From Onstottus_B arcticum (GTDB taxonomy: Bacteria > Acidobacteriota > Blastocatellia > UBA7656): a DNA stretch of 64,000 nt. The position numbers were made by a program, and so were the translations under genes. Positions 25,106 to 34,133 of this stretch are shown in pieces. The notes beneath the pieces were generated by a model. The model saw nothing but the letters and a program-made list of their open reading frames with translations, was not told where the DNA came from and made no database searches. Position 1 is the first letter of the stretch, and every line of letters begins with the position of its first letter. The stretch is taken from positions 62,001 through 126,000 of the forward strand of contig JBBPIE010000008.1 in assembly GCA_038040485.1 (NCBI GenBank). The letters are read 5' to 3'.

Positions 25106-27271
25106 ATGCGAGGCAAGAAGTTCCTTGAGCCGGCAGCAATCGCTCTGGTGTTCATTCTGTTGGCGGGCATGAGTTCTCGGGCTGCGGCGCAAGACTCGCG
25201 CCCGCGGTACGGCTCGCCTCAAACCGGCCGCGGATTGACCATTCCTGAAGATACCGTGATAGCTGTTCAGTTGAACGCGACTCTCACCTCGAGAACTGCG
25301 CACGTGGGTGACAAGTTCACCGCGACCGTGACCGTTCCTGTCTATGTCGATGGGGCGACTGTCATACCGGCCGGTTCCATAATCGAGGGGCGAATCACGC
25401 AGGTGACTCCCGCGAAACGAATGAGCAGATCGGGCTCAATAGCCGTTGACTTCGACGACGTGGTGCTGCCGGACGGCTCTGCCATCAGGCTGGTCGGAGT
25501 GTTGACTTCCGATGACTCTCGAACCCGGCGGCGCATAGACGATGAGGGCCGCGTCTCAGCGGATGGCGACAGCCGCAAGGTCGTGTTCATTGGAGGCGGC
25601 GGGGCATTGGGGGCGATTCTCGGCGGAATAGCCGGAGGAGGTAAGGGCGCGGCACTCGGCGGCATATTTGGAGCTGGCGCAGGCGTCGCAAGTGTACTGC
25701 TGTCAAAAGGCGAAGAAGCAGTCGTGCCTTCCGGGACACCGTTCGGCGTGCAACTCAAACAGCCGCTCACGATCAACGAAGCCAACGTTGCGAGAGGCAA
25801 CGGAGCGGACCAGTTTCCAAGGCAGGCAGACGATCCCAACTCACCCGATCCTCAACCACGCGATTCCCGTCAGTACGACCCTCCAGTGCGAGATTCCGGA
25901 CCGCCCGACTTACGCAGACCGAATGCTCAACCACGCGATGGCCGTCAGGATGAACAACCAGTTGGAGACACTGGGCCGCCGGAATTACGAAGGCCGAATG
26001 GAACAGTTGGAGCGCCGCTGCCCGGTGATTCGAGGACGCCCGATAGGCCAACTTCGGCCTCGGAAGAAGTTCCGCCGCCGGATACTTCTGTTGAGCCCGA
26101 GCCAGACCTGCCGCTGACATCGCCTGAAATGATTCGCAAAGCTCAGTCGGCACTGAAGGAGCAGGGCTACTACGAGGGGCAGATTGATGGCTCGATGAAC
26201 CCGCGTACATCGACTGCGCTTAAGACGTATCAGTTCGAGCACAAGCTGCAAGAAACAGGCGAGTTGGATCAGCAAACGGCAACCAGCCTCGGGCTGTTCA
26301 ACAGGGTTGCGCCGCCGAGCCGGAACCGCGATCCTAACCGGGGTAGCGGTCGTGATTCCGCGCCTGCGCCGCCTGGGGGCAGAGACAATGCAGGCCTTGA
26401 TCCTGCAAGCGGGCGGACTTCAACGCCGATGCCGGAATCAAGAACCGCTCCGCGCTCGGGGAGCGACGTGGTGCTTGCGAATGTCAGTTCTGCTTCGGCC
26501 AGTCGAACCGCCGACGGAGGAATCCACATTCTTATCAACACGCAAGCTAACACCGGCGGCTGGAAGTGGTTCGGCGACAAGGTCGTCAACGGCGACACTC
26601 TCGAAGTGTTCGCGCGCGCGGTCAAACCGACCGGCATAGTTACGCAAGTTTTATCAAAGGGCCGCATCGAACTCGACGTCACCGAAGACGTGGACAACAT
26701 TCGCCGCGTGGTTGTGCATTCGAACAACGGCGATCAGGTTATCGGGTTAGACAGCGCAGCTGGCTCGCCAGCAGCGATTCCCGCGGACAGAAATCCTGCA
26801 GACAGAAATCCTGTGGACAGAGTTCCCGTAGAGAGAATTCCCGCAGACAGAATTCCTGCGGACAGAATTCCTGCGTCGTCCGCGCCGGGCGCAAGCTTGC
26901 AGAGTCAGGCTGACGACCTGTTGTCGTATTATCAGAGACTCTGCGGCGTACGGCTCACTGGGACCGGCATCGAGGTCGATAACGGCGCCAAGTACGGCGA
27001 GTCGGAAATTGAACTGCTGTTTGCGATCGACGGCTTTGCCAACGCTGCTCAGTTGTACGCGAGGGTGATAAACTCGGTCCGAGACACGCAATCGCGACGC
27101 GGAGCGACGCTCGATCTGGCTCGCCAGGCGCGCAGGACCGATCGGGTGATCTCAACATCGAACAGCAGAGTAGCCGGATCGATCGCCAGCCGCTGGGACC
27201 CCATACGCCAGGACGTGCTCAAGCTGATGAAGAGCTACAACATCAGCGCCTCAGAGGTCGATAACGATTGA
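25106..27271 (+). CDS. Exported glycine-zipper / peptidoglycan-binding-domain protein
   Basis: About 721 residues from the ATG at 25106, chosen because GGAGG lies nine bases upstream and a signal peptide follows (MRGKKFLEPAAIALVF, cleavage after AAAQ). In order: a beta-rich domain (TLTSRTAHVGDKFTATV), a glycine zipper (GGGGALGAILGGIAGGG), a long Pro/Arg/Asp-rich disordered region with repeated PRDxRQ and GPPxLRRPN units, a PG_binding_1 domain (AQSALKEQGYYEGQIDGSM, TALKTYQFEHKL), a small beta domain, a 15-base tandem repeat giving pentapeptides such as DRIPA, and a helical C-terminal domain. It is probably an envelope protein that spans membrane and cell wall. The exact function is unknown. 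Confidence 0.82.
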   Translation: MRGKKFLEPAAIALVFILLAGMSSRAAAQDSRPRYGSPQTGRGLTIPEDTVIAVQLNATLTSRTAHVGDKFTATVTVPVYVDGATVIPAGSIIEGRITQVTPAKRMSRSGSIAVDFDDVVLPDGSAIRLVGVLTSDDSRTRRRIDDEGRVSADGDSRKVVFIGGGGALGAILGGIAGGGKGAALGGIFGAGAGVASVLLSKGEEAVVPSGTPFGVQLKQPLTINEANVARGNGADQFPRQADDPNSPDPQPRDSRQYDPPVRDSGPPDLRRPNAQPRDGRQDEQPVGDTGPPELRRPNGTVGAPLPGDSRTPDRPTSASEEVPPPDTSVEPEPDLPLTSPEMIRKAQSALKEQGYYEGQIDGSMNPRTSTALKTYQFEHKLQETGELDQQTATSLGLFNRVAPPSRNRDPNRGSGRDSAPAPPGGRDNAGLDPASGRTSTPMPESRTAPRSGSDVVLANVSSASASRTADGGIHILINTQANTGGWKWFGDKVVNGDTLEVFARAVKPTGIVTQVLSKGRIELDVTEDVDNIRRVVVHSNNGDQVIGLDSAAGSPAAIPADRNPADRNPVDRVPVERIPADRIPADRIPASSAPGASLQSQADDLLSYYQRLCGVRLTGTGIEVDNGAKYGESEIELLFAIDGFANAAQLYARVINSVRDTQSRRGATLDLARQARRTDRVISTSNSRVAGSIASRWDPIRQDVLKLMKSYNISASEVDND
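26786..26875 (+). repeat. 15-bp in-frame tandem repeat (six units)
   Basis: Six units of the type GACAGAAATCCTGCA encode DRNPA, DRNPV, DRVPV, ERIPA, DRIPA, DRIPA. The last two units are identical in DNA, so recent expansion or contraction is likely. They lie in a linker of the exported protein, where a change in unit number would keep the frame. Confidence 0.85.
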
Positions 27272-27401
27272 TCCCGGCTTGACCCGGCAATCAACTCCTT
27301 CGTGTGCGAGGGGCGTTTCCTCTTGAAAAGGTAACGTACCCCGCAACGCTTTCGCTCTGCTAGTGAGCTGACCCCAGTTTCAATTGCACACGTTAGATCC
27401 A

Positions 27402-28715
27402 ATGCGAGATCTTAAAGAAGACGCGAAGTCGATCTTCCTCGAAACGCTCAAGAGCATTCAGCTCGATTCAGTAATAAAAAAGAGGCTCCGGTTATCCGGC
27501 TACGAGCTGATCGTTGACGGCCATCCGCTCGATCTCCACGACTATCGCGAGGTGGTGTTGATCGGCCTCGGCAAAGCGAGCGCGAGCATCGGCGCAGCGC
27601 TTGAGGCAATTCTCGGAGACCGGCTGACCCGGGGTCTCCTTGTCATGAACGCCAAGCCGCGGGTGAGCCTGAAGTCTGAAGTGATAGTCGCGGGGCATCC
27701 GCTGCCGAACGCCTCCAGCTTGAAGGCCGGCGAACGTCTCATCCAACTGATCGAGTCTTCCGAGCGCGACTCGCTTGTCTTGTTCGCGATTTCGGGCGGA
27801 GGGTCGTCGCTGGTTGAGCTGCCGCTTTCGAGCGCCATAACCTTGGAAGATCTCCGCGAGCTAAACCGAGTTCTGATCAGTTGCGGAGCTACGATTCGCG
27901 AGATCAACATCATCCGAAAGCACCTCTCCCGAGTGAAAGGCGGACGTCTCGGTTATCTTGCCCGGAATAACCAAAGCCTCGCGTTGTTCGTATCTGATGT
28001 CAATCAGGGCGACCTTCGGTCAATTGCTTCGAATCCGCTCTTGCCTGACGATGCCACTTTGGAAGAGTTCGAAGGCATATTGAACCGCTATGGATTGGCG
28101 GAGCGGATGCCCGCCTCGGTGAGGAAGCTAATAGCCGCGGACGGGATTCCGGCGCTCCCCAAGTGGCGTATTCAGGGGAGCGATCGCGTCGACGTGTTGT
28201 TGCTGGAGAACGCTGATGCCGTTTCCGCTGCGACATTGGCCGCTGAAGCGCGAGGGTTTCGAGTAGAAGTCGATCGGAGTCACACTGAAGAGGAGTACCG
28301 GACGGCGGCCGATGCATTGATCGAGAGACTGCTGGCATCCCGTCGTGAGGGGGCCTTCGAGAAGGTTTGCATCGTCTCCGGAGGTGAATTCTCGTGCTCG
28401 GTGGCCGGACGGGGCTTTGGTGGGCGCAATCAGGAATTCGTGCTATACTGCGCAGCGCGTTTGGCCGCCCGCGGCTTGAGCGGACGAAGCGCGGTACTTT
28501 CCTGCGGCACCGATGGCATCGACGGGAATAGCTCAGCGGTGGGAGCCGTTTCCGACGCCAGCGTGATAAATGCCGCTGGTGGAGTGGGACTCGATGCTTC
28601 AATCTTCATAGCGGAGAACAGCTCAACTTCGTTCTTCTGCGAAGCAGGTGGCCTTATCGTCACCGGTCCGACAGGCAACAATGTTCGCGATCTCAGACTG
28701 CTGCTAATGAACTGA
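27402..28715 (+). CDS. Glycerate 2-kinase (DUF4147/MOFRL family)
   Basis: 437 residues from the ATG at 27402; an in-frame TTG occurs 18 bases earlier and neither has a clear ribosome-binding site. N-terminal DUF4147 domain: VLIGLGKASASIG, GHPLPNASSLKAGERL, FAISGGGSSL, INIIRKHLSRVKGGRL. C-terminal MOFRL domain: CIVSGGEFSCSV, FGGRNQEFVL, LSCGTDGIDGNS. These are the signatures of class II glycerate kinase (GckA/TtuD-like), which phosphorylates D-glycerate to 2-phosphoglycerate in the cytosol, feeding serine-glyoxylate or hydroxypyruvate pathways into glycolysis. The neighbours give no pathway context. Confidence 0.93.
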   Translation: MRDLKEDAKSIFLETLKSIQLDSVIKKRLRLSGYELIVDGHPLDLHDYREVVLIGLGKASASIGAALEAILGDRLTRGLLVMNAKPRVSLKSEVIVAGHPLPNASSLKAGERLIQLIESSERDSLVLFAISGGGSSLVELPLSSAITLEDLRELNRVLISCGATIREINIIRKHLSRVKGGRLGYLARNNQSLALFVSDVNQGDLRSIASNPLLPDDATLEEFEGILNRYGLAERMPASVRKLIAADGIPALPKWRIQGSDRVDVLLLENADAVSAATLAAEARGFRVEVDRSHTEEEYRTAADALIERLLASRREGAFEKVCIVSGGEFSCSVAGRGFGGRNQEFVLYCAARLAARGLSGRSAVLSCGTDGIDGNSSAVGAVSDASVINAAGGVGLDASIFIAENSSTSFFCEAGGLIVTGPTGNNVRDLRLLLMN

Positions 28716-28763
28716 GACGTGCCGGCCGGGAACACCCCAAGAGTGTGAAAAGGAGAAGATCAA

Positions 28764-29243
28764 ATGCTGAGGTTCATTCCAGTTCTGATGATTCTGGCTC
28801 TCGCCGCGTGCCATGACAAACCGGCTCCGGCTGGTAAGCCTGCGGGAAAAGATCCTAAGATTGCGGCGGCCGAAGAGAAGATTGCCAAGACGACGCCCGA
28901 AGGCAAGGCGATGATCGAGAAGGTCCAGGCGATGAAGCCCATGGTCAACGACCAGGTATCGGGTAAGACGCTGAAGGAGAAAGCCGACGAGTACGCGAAA
29001 GACAATGGGGCTTACAACATAACCGCAATCGGCTGGGAAGCCTCGCAAAAGAAGCCGATAACCAGTGAGAAGGTTGGCCGTTGGAAGATCGTGTTCCACT
29101 ATCAGACCTACGACAAGCAATTTCTGGCTGCGGAGTGGGAATACAACCCCGAGACAAACGAGTTGTATCCGTTTGAGAAGACCAATGCTCCGGGGTTCTG
29201 GTCCCTTGCTCCCACGGATGCTGGTAAGAAGGGCAAAAAGTAA
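28764..29243 (+). CDS. Small lipoprotein of unknown function
   Basis: 159 residues with AAAAGGAGAAG before the ATG. The N-terminus is a type II signal peptide with lipobox LALAAC, so the mature protein would be lipid-anchored from Cys16. After a Pro/Lys/Gly linker and a helical segment (AAEEKIAKTTPEGKAMIEKV) there is a small beta domain (GRWKIVFHYQTYDKQFLAAE). No known family recognised. It precedes the response regulator gene by about 60 bases in the same direction, so co-transcription is possible. Confidence 0.8.
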   Translation: MLRFIPVLMILALAACHDKPAPAGKPAGKDPKIAAAEEKIAKTTPEGKAMIEKVQAMKPMVNDQVSGKTLKEKADEYAKDNGAYNITAIGWEASQKKPITSEKVGRWKIVFHYQTYDKQFLAAEWEYNPETNELYPFEKTNAPGFWSLAPTDAGKKGKK

Positions 29244-29301
29244 GCGCCTCCAGGCAGTCGGCCGAGCGTCCGTTCTCGCAGGATCGAGGTCAGGAACAGC
29301 T

Positions 29302-30696
29302 ATGGTATCTGTAGTTCTGGTGGTTGACGATGATCCCACCGCGCGGTACGGAATGCGTCGCGCGCTTGAACGACAAGGCCACACTCTGCTGGAGGCCGAC
29401 AGCATCGCGAGCGCCGAGGTCCAGGTAGAAAAGCGATCTCCAGACGTGATCTTGCTTGATGTTAAGCTCGCGTCTGAATCAGGCTTGGAGTACCTGCCGT
29501 CTCTTGTCTCACGCAAGAACCCGCCCATCGTGATAGTAGTAACCGCCCACGGCTCCGAGCGAATGGCAGTCGAGGCGATCAAGCTTGGCGCGTACGACTA
29601 CCTACCCAAACCGTTTGACGTCGACGAGCTGAGAATCCTCGTCAGGAACGCCGCGGAAGCTCGCCGGCTGCGGGAAGAGAACCAACGCTTGCGGATCGAG
29701 CTTGCCGGTGCCGGTGACTTCGGTGAGCTGATCGGTTCGTCAAAGTCGATGGCGAGGGTCTACTCGCTGATCGAGAAAGTCGCGCAGACTGACGCCAACG
29801 TTTTGATCACAGGCGAATCAGGCACAGGAAAGGAAGTCGTCGCGCGAGAGATTCACGCGAGGGGTCGCGCCCAGAGCGGCCAGTTCGTGGCGGTCAATTG
29901 CGCTGCAATGCCTGAAGAGCTTATCGAGTCGGAGATGTTCGGACACGAGAAAGGGGCTTTCACGGGCGCTGCCTCGCAGCGAATCGGAAAGTTTGAAGCC
30001 GCCAACAGGGGCACTCTCTTCCTGGACGAAGTTGGAGACATGAGTCCCTCAACGCAGGCCAAGCTTCTTCGCGTGCTGGAAGAAAGGAAATTCCAGCGAC
30101 TCGGAAGCAACGAACTCAGGACGAGCGACGCTCGAATCGTGAGCGCCACCAACAAGCAGCTCGAGGAGCAGGTCCGGCAAAACAAGTTCAGGGAAGATCT
30201 GTACTATCGACTCTGCGTCGTAACGGTCGGCGTTCCTCCTTTGCGCGAAAGGAAATCCGACATACCTGCGCTCGCACATGTCTTTTGTCAGAGGTACGCT
30301 TCGGCTTACAAGGGACACCCGATCGAGATCTCAGGAGAAGCGCAAAAGCGAATGCTCGACTATGACTGGCCGGGAAACGTAAGACAGCTCCGGAACTTCA
30401 TCGAGCGAGCAGTGGTCCTCGCCGAGCGCGCAGAGATCACGTTGGCAGAGTTCCCACCTGAGATGGTTGGTGGCAGAGACGAACTTCAATCACGGCCTGA
30501 ATCTGAGGTCATCTCGGTTTCCGCGGAAGTCTCGTTCAAAGACGCCAAGAGAGAATTCGAACGGAAATACATAGAAAGAATCCTCAATCAGTCGTCCGGA
30601 AACATCACCCGAGCGGCGGCGCTTCTAGGGATGCACCGTCAGAGTCTTCAGCACAAAATCAAGGAACTCGAACTCACCAAGATTTTCAGCGCGTGA
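29302..30696 (+). CDS. NtrC-family sigma-54-dependent response regulator
   Basis: 464 residues from the ATG at 29302; the open frame begins upstream, but this start opens the receiver domain directly (MVSVVLVVDDDP) and has an AGGA upstream. Receiver domain residues 1-120 with phospho-acceptor Asp in VILLDVKL and Lys in YLPKPFD. AAA+ domain: Walker A GESGTGKE, the sigma-54 contact loop GAFTGA, Walker B GTLFLDEVGD, the arginine-finger region REDLYYRL. C-terminal Fis-type HTH (NITRAAALLGMHRQSLQHKI). It should activate sigma-54 promoters after phosphorylation. No sensor kinase adjoins, so it is an orphan here. Its stop abuts the stop of convergent ssb. Confidence 0.95.
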   Translation: MVSVVLVVDDDPTARYGMRRALERQGHTLLEADSIASAEVQVEKRSPDVILLDVKLASESGLEYLPSLVSRKNPPIVIVVTAHGSERMAVEAIKLGAYDYLPKPFDVDELRILVRNAAEARRLREENQRLRIELAGAGDFGELIGSSKSMARVYSLIEKVAQTDANVLITGESGTGKEVVAREIHARGRAQSGQFVAVNCAAMPEELIESEMFGHEKGAFTGAASQRIGKFEAANRGTLFLDEVGDMSPSTQAKLLRVLEERKFQRLGSNELRTSDARIVSATNKQLEEQVRQNKFREDLYYRLCVVTVGVPPLRERKSDIPALAHVFCQRYASAYKGHPIEISGEAQKRMLDYDWPGNVRQLRNFIERAVVLAERAEITLAEFPPEMVGGRDELQSRPESEVISVSAEVSFKDAKREFERKYIERILNQSSGNITRAAALLGMHRQSLQHKIKELELTKIFSA

Positions 30697-31134
30697 TCAG
30701 AACGGGATGTCGTCTTCGGTGACCGCCGCATCCGGAGGGGCGGATGCTGATGCCTGCGAGGATGCGTCTGCCCGGGGCTCTCGCGGGTTCGATCCTTCTT
30801 CTCCTCGAGAACCGATAAACTGAATCTCGGTACCCTGAACATCCAGGCTAGTGCGGGTGTTGCCGTCTCGGTCCTGGTATTCCCTGAGGGACAAACGGCC
30901 TTCGATGTAGACTTGACGGCCTTTGCTCAAGTACTGGCTAGCGACCTCCGCTTGCCTCCGCCACAACGTTACGTTGAACCAGGTTGTTACGTCTTGGAAA
31001 TCTCCCGATTTCTGTTTTCTGCGTTCATTCGTGGCGAGAGAGAAACTGCAGACGGCCGTTCCGTCTGGGATGTAGCGCAATTCCGGATCCCGGCCAAGAT
31101 TTCCGACCAGTATCACCTTGTTAAACGATGCCAT
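30697..31134 (-). CDS. ssb: Single-stranded DNA-binding protein
   Basis: 145 residues with GAAGGAGATCA before the start. The OB fold reads NKVILVGNLGRDPELRYI, then TTWFNVTLWRRQAEVA and KGRQVYIEGRLSLREYQD. A disordered Ser/Ala/Pro-rich linker leads to the acidic tail ending DDIPF, the site that recruits replication and repair proteins. Length and layout are typical. It binds ssDNA as a tetramer at forks and repair sites. It directly abuts the convergent response regulator gene with no spacer. Confidence 0.96.
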   Translation of the reverse strand: MASFNKVILVGNLGRDPELRYIPDGTAVCSFSLATNERRKQKSGDFQDVTTWFNVTLWRRQAEVASQYLSKGRQVYIEGRLSLREYQDRDGNTRTSLDVQGTEIQFIGSRGEEGSNPREPRADASSQASASAPPDAAVTEDDIPF

Positions 31135-31304
31135 AGTGATCTCCTTCTAGCGTGATCGCTAGCCGCGGCTGACTGGGCGATCAATTCGCACGAGAATGTT
31201 GATGCAATGCATCTTGCCGCGCCCACGTCACGGACAGTGATCTCAGATTTCCTATGCCTCATCCACAAAGGTGCTCGGGAATCGGCGGAAGTCCAAGCGG
31301 GTCT

Positions 31305-31778
31305 CTACATCTTATATTCGTTCGCGTCACGAGACAGGTCATCGGGCCACTGATCAGCTTGTGACTGGTCGCTTTCGGCGACCGAGTTGTTCGAGTTCTT
31401 GATGACCTCATCCCTTACGTAGATTGGGCAATCCACTCTAAGCGCCAAGGCTATCGCGTCACTTGGCCGCGAGTCGATGACCAGCACCTCTGCACCTCGC
31501 GTCATCTCGATAACGGCAAAGAACGTGCTGTCTATAAGGTCAGTGATAACGACGCGCTTAACTGAAGCGCCCAACTCCCAGACGATGTGCTTCAAGAGGT
31601 CATGTGTCATAGGCCGTTGAGTCGCGAGTTTCTCGATCTCGACCGCGATCGCGTTGGCCTCGAATGCTCCTACCCATATTGGAAGCATCGACTCCCCATT
31701 CACTTCCTTAAGAATGACGATCGGAGTATTCGCAGCCGGATCCATCATCAGACCGCGTATCTTCATTTCGATTTCCAT
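31305..31778 (-). CDS. Bifunctional nuclease (BFN/DUF151) family protein
   Basis: 157 residues. The DUF151 fold is recognisable from MEIEMKIRGLMMDP, VILKEVNGESMLPIWVGAFEANAIA, RPMTHDLLKH and VLVIDSRPSDAIALALRVDCPIYV. Family members are reported with RNase/DNase activity or as redox-linked regulators, but most bacterial copies are uncharacterised. The last 25 residues are Asn/Ser/Asp-rich. It is divergent from parA, with their promoters presumably in 31779-31968. Confidence 0.9.
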   Translation of the reverse strand: MEIEMKIRGLMMDPAANTPIVILKEVNGESMLPIWVGAFEANAIAVEIEKLATQRPMTHDLLKHIVWELGASVKRVVITDLIDSTFFAVIEMTRGAEVLVIDSRPSDAIALALRVDCPIYVRDEVIKNSNNSVAESDQSQADQWPDDLSRDANEYKM

Positions 31779-31968
31779 TTTGTATCCCTAACCCGCGTTC
31801 TCTGGAGACTCGCAGGACTGCATTAGACCATGCTCCGCCGCCAATGTCTACAAATGAGATCGGGTCTTCGAGCCGGAGATGTCCTGCCCCCAACTAATAC
31901 GCACTTGACACTCGTTTGCACCCACATATAGGATGCAGGTGCCGTTCGAGCCAGGAGCCTCCACCGGA

Positions 31969-32724
31969 ATGGTTATTGCAATAGCCAATCAAAAGGGCGG
32001 GGTAGGAAAGACAACTACTGCGATTAATCTGTCTGCAGCGCTCGCGATTTCCGGTAGAAAAGTCCTACTGATTGACCTCGATCCCCAGGCTAACAGCAGC
32101 CTCACTTTTATTGACCACGCTGCAATAAACCAGTCCATCTATGAGTTGCTCACCGACGCACAATCCGATGGCCTTGACGCCATAATCCCGACCTCAGTTC
32201 CGGGCTTGTCTGTCCTGCCCTCAACCATCAGTCTCGCCAAACTCGAAAGTAAACTCCTCGGCGAATTCGATGCCCCGTTTAGACTCAAGGACAGACTCGA
32301 CAAGATAATCAAAGCGTTCGACTACGTCATAATCGACACTCCGCCGACGCTTGGACTGATCACAGTTAACGCATTGGTCGCTTCCGACTATCTGATCGTA
32401 CCAATTCAGCCTTCATACTTTGCCTTAGAAGGAACAGATGATCTCCTTGAGACAGTGGAGAAGGTCAGGGCAAGACCTAACCCGAATCTTCAGGTCCTGG
32501 GGGTTCTCATAACGCTGCTGGATAAACGGACCACCCTGGCGAAAGACATCCAGGACCAGATTCGAACCGTGTTTGGTGATAAAGTGTTTCGCACGGTTAT
32601 CAGCAAGTCGGTGCGGCTCGAGGAGAGCCCCGCCTATAAGGAATGCATTTTTACGTTTGCGCCCAGCTCGAGTGGGGCCTCAGAGTACTCCAGTTTGTGT
32701 GAAGAGGTGATCAGCCGTGTCTAA
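31969..32724 (+). CDS. parA: ParA/Soj chromosome-partitioning ATPase
   Basis: Start chosen at the ATG at 31969, after CAGGAG, since MVIAIANQKGG is the usual ParA beginning; an upstream in-frame ATG at 31933 has no ribosome-binding site. Deviant Walker A NQKGGVGKTTTAINL, Walker A' LLIDLDPQAN and Walker B YVIIDTPPTLG are intact. ParA binds DNA non-specifically as an ATP dimer and moves ParB-parS complexes. It overlaps parB by eight bases, so the two are one operon. By length and context it is a chromosomal Soj-type or a plasmid-derived type; I cannot tell which. Confidence 0.94.
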   Translation: MVIAIANQKGGVGKTTTAINLSAALAISGRKVLLIDLDPQANSSLTFIDHAAINQSIYELLTDAQSDGLDAIIPTSVPGLSVLPSTISLAKLESKLLGEFDAPFRLKDRLDKIIKAFDYVIIDTPPTLGLITVNALVASDYLIVPIQPSYFALEGTDDLLETVEKVRARPNPNLQVLGVLITLLDKRTTLAKDIQDQIRTVFGDKVFRTVISKSVRLEESPAYKECIFTFAPSSSGASEYSSLCEEVISRV

Positions 32725-33535
32725 GAGGGGTCTTCCCGACAATTTTCGCCTTCGCCATGATTCGCACTATGTCGAATTTGTGACCAGTAACATCGGCGGT
32801 GCGCCGATCGGCCGAATGATTCCTATCGATAAGCTCGCTCCCAATCCGGGCCAGCCTCGCGTTGAGTTTGGCGACCTCACTGAACTGATCGCCTCCATCA
32901 AAGAGAAGGGGGTTCTTGAACCGCTGCTTGTTCGACCGAGCGATGTTGGCGGGAGGTTCATGATCATCAGCGGTGAACGAAGGTATCGGGCGAGCCTCGA
33001 AGTAGGACTGTCCGAGCTGCCGTGTATCGAGATGGATGTCGACGAGCAGGGGGTGGCTGAGATAGCGCTGATCGAGAACCTTCAGCGAAAAGACCTTACC
33101 GCCTTCGAGGAGGCTGATGGCTTGCGAGCGCTTGGCTCGCGGTTTGGTTATACCCACGAGGAGATCGCAACAAAAGTCGGTAAGTCGCGATCTTCAATCA
33201 CCGAGGCGTTCTCTATTTCGAGCATACCTACTGATGTCCGAGAGACATGTCGGCGAGCCGACATCTCATCCAAATCGTCATTGCTGCAAATCGCACGGCA
33301 GCCAACGGACGAAGAGATGCGACAGTTCGTGGAGCAACTCACAAAGCCAGGAGTGATCCGCGATGAGACGCGACGCAGTCGCAAATCCGAGCCTAACAAG
33401 GAAGGGAACTACGTGTTTCGGTACAAGCCAGAAAGCGGAGATTGGACGCTTTCAGTTCAGTTCACAAAGCCTGAGGCCACTTCCGAGGAAGTGATGGAAG
33501 CGCTGCTCGCTACGATTGATGGTCTCGACTCTTAG
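32717..33535 (+). CDS. parB: ParB/Spo0J-family partition protein
   Basis: 272 residues, GTG start inside the end of parA. The CTPase/ParB domain shows PNPGQPRVEF, ISGERRYRASLEVG (GERR box) and LIENLQRKDLTAFEEA. A helix-turn-helix follows (GYTHEEIATKVGKSRSSITE). ParB loads at parS and slides as a CTP-bound clamp. After the HTH the protein has a short C-terminal dimerisation region. I searched by eye for a parS-like palindrome near the operon and saw none. It abuts a convergent gene. Confidence 0.93.
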   Translation: MSKRGLPDNFRLRHDSHYVEFVTSNIGGAPIGRMIPIDKLAPNPGQPRVEFGDLTELIASIKEKGVLEPLLVRPSDVGGRFMIISGERRYRASLEVGLSELPCIEMDVDEQGVAEIALIENLQRKDLTAFEEADGLRALGSRFGYTHEEIATKVGKSRSSITEAFSISSIPTDVRETCRRADISSKSSLLQIARQPTDEEMRQFVEQLTKPGVIRDETRRSRKSEPNKEGNYVFRYKPESGDWTLSVQFTKPEATSEEVMEALLATIDGLDS

Positions 33536-34093
33536 TTATTTGCGCGGCTTCTTGTTCACGTTACTTCGTTGAAGCTCTTCCTTATATTTTCGCGCGAGCT
33601 TCTTTGCTATCTTGTCCAGATAGGGCTTGAAGGGCTTAAGCAGTTTTACCCTGATCCCTCCCTGGCTTTCCCTCCAGCGCTCAAAGTGTTTTTCCACGTA
33701 GGCTCGGCACGCCGGCTCGAGTTGGGTCTTCTTCACGCCCTTCGCCAGCGTTAGGTGGTAGTGCTGGGCCAACAAGGACAGGATTATCTGGGCCAGGTTT
33801 GATTTTAGAGCAAGCCGCGTGACAAGGTTCTGGGGAAACTTCTTCTTTGGCGAAACGACTGACATCGCCACCTCGCCCCAGGCTGCCGATTGGCCTCCCA
33901 TTCTTGGGTGATACAACGCAGGCAAGGTCGCGCGCTGAACAGGGGAGATTCTCGGTTCAGTCACTGTATCTACGAACACGACCTTATCGAATCCTCGCAG
34001 GTGCTCGGCCGGGACGCAGTGTAGGACCTTCTCGGCAACCGCGCGAAGGTTCTTCTGTGGGTTTGCACAAACTACTTCGATCTTTACATTCAT
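33536..34093 (-). CDS. Conserved-looking hypothetical protein
   Basis: About 185 residues from the ATG at 34093 (MNVKIEVVCANP); the frame is open up to a TTG at 34147 overlapping the end of lpxD. I do not recognise a family. The N-terminal half has beta strands (FDKVVFVDTVTEP), the C-terminal half is helical and very basic, ending NKKPRK. HYHLTL near the middle might bind metal, but one such motif proves nothing. It may be co-transcribed with lpxD upstream. Its stop abuts parB. Confidence 0.6.
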   Translation of the reverse strand: MNVKIEVVCANPQKNLRAVAEKVLHCVPAEHLRGFDKVVFVDTVTEPRISPVQRATLPALYHPRMGGQSAAWGEVAMSVVSPKKKFPQNLVTRLALKSNLAQIILSLLAQHYHLTLAKGVKKTQLEPACRAYVEKHFERWRESQGGIRVKLLKPFKPYLDKIAKKLARKYKEELQRSNVNKKPRK

Positions 34094-34133
34094 CTGAGAT
34101 TTGTCATTTCTGGGTGAGAATTCAGAAGCGGGT

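Noticed and set aside
30780..30800. A TTCGATCC stretch resembling a tRNA T-loop
   Set aside because: It lies in the ssb coding sequence, and no acceptor or anticodon arm can be built around it. I found no tRNA or rRNA gene in the window.
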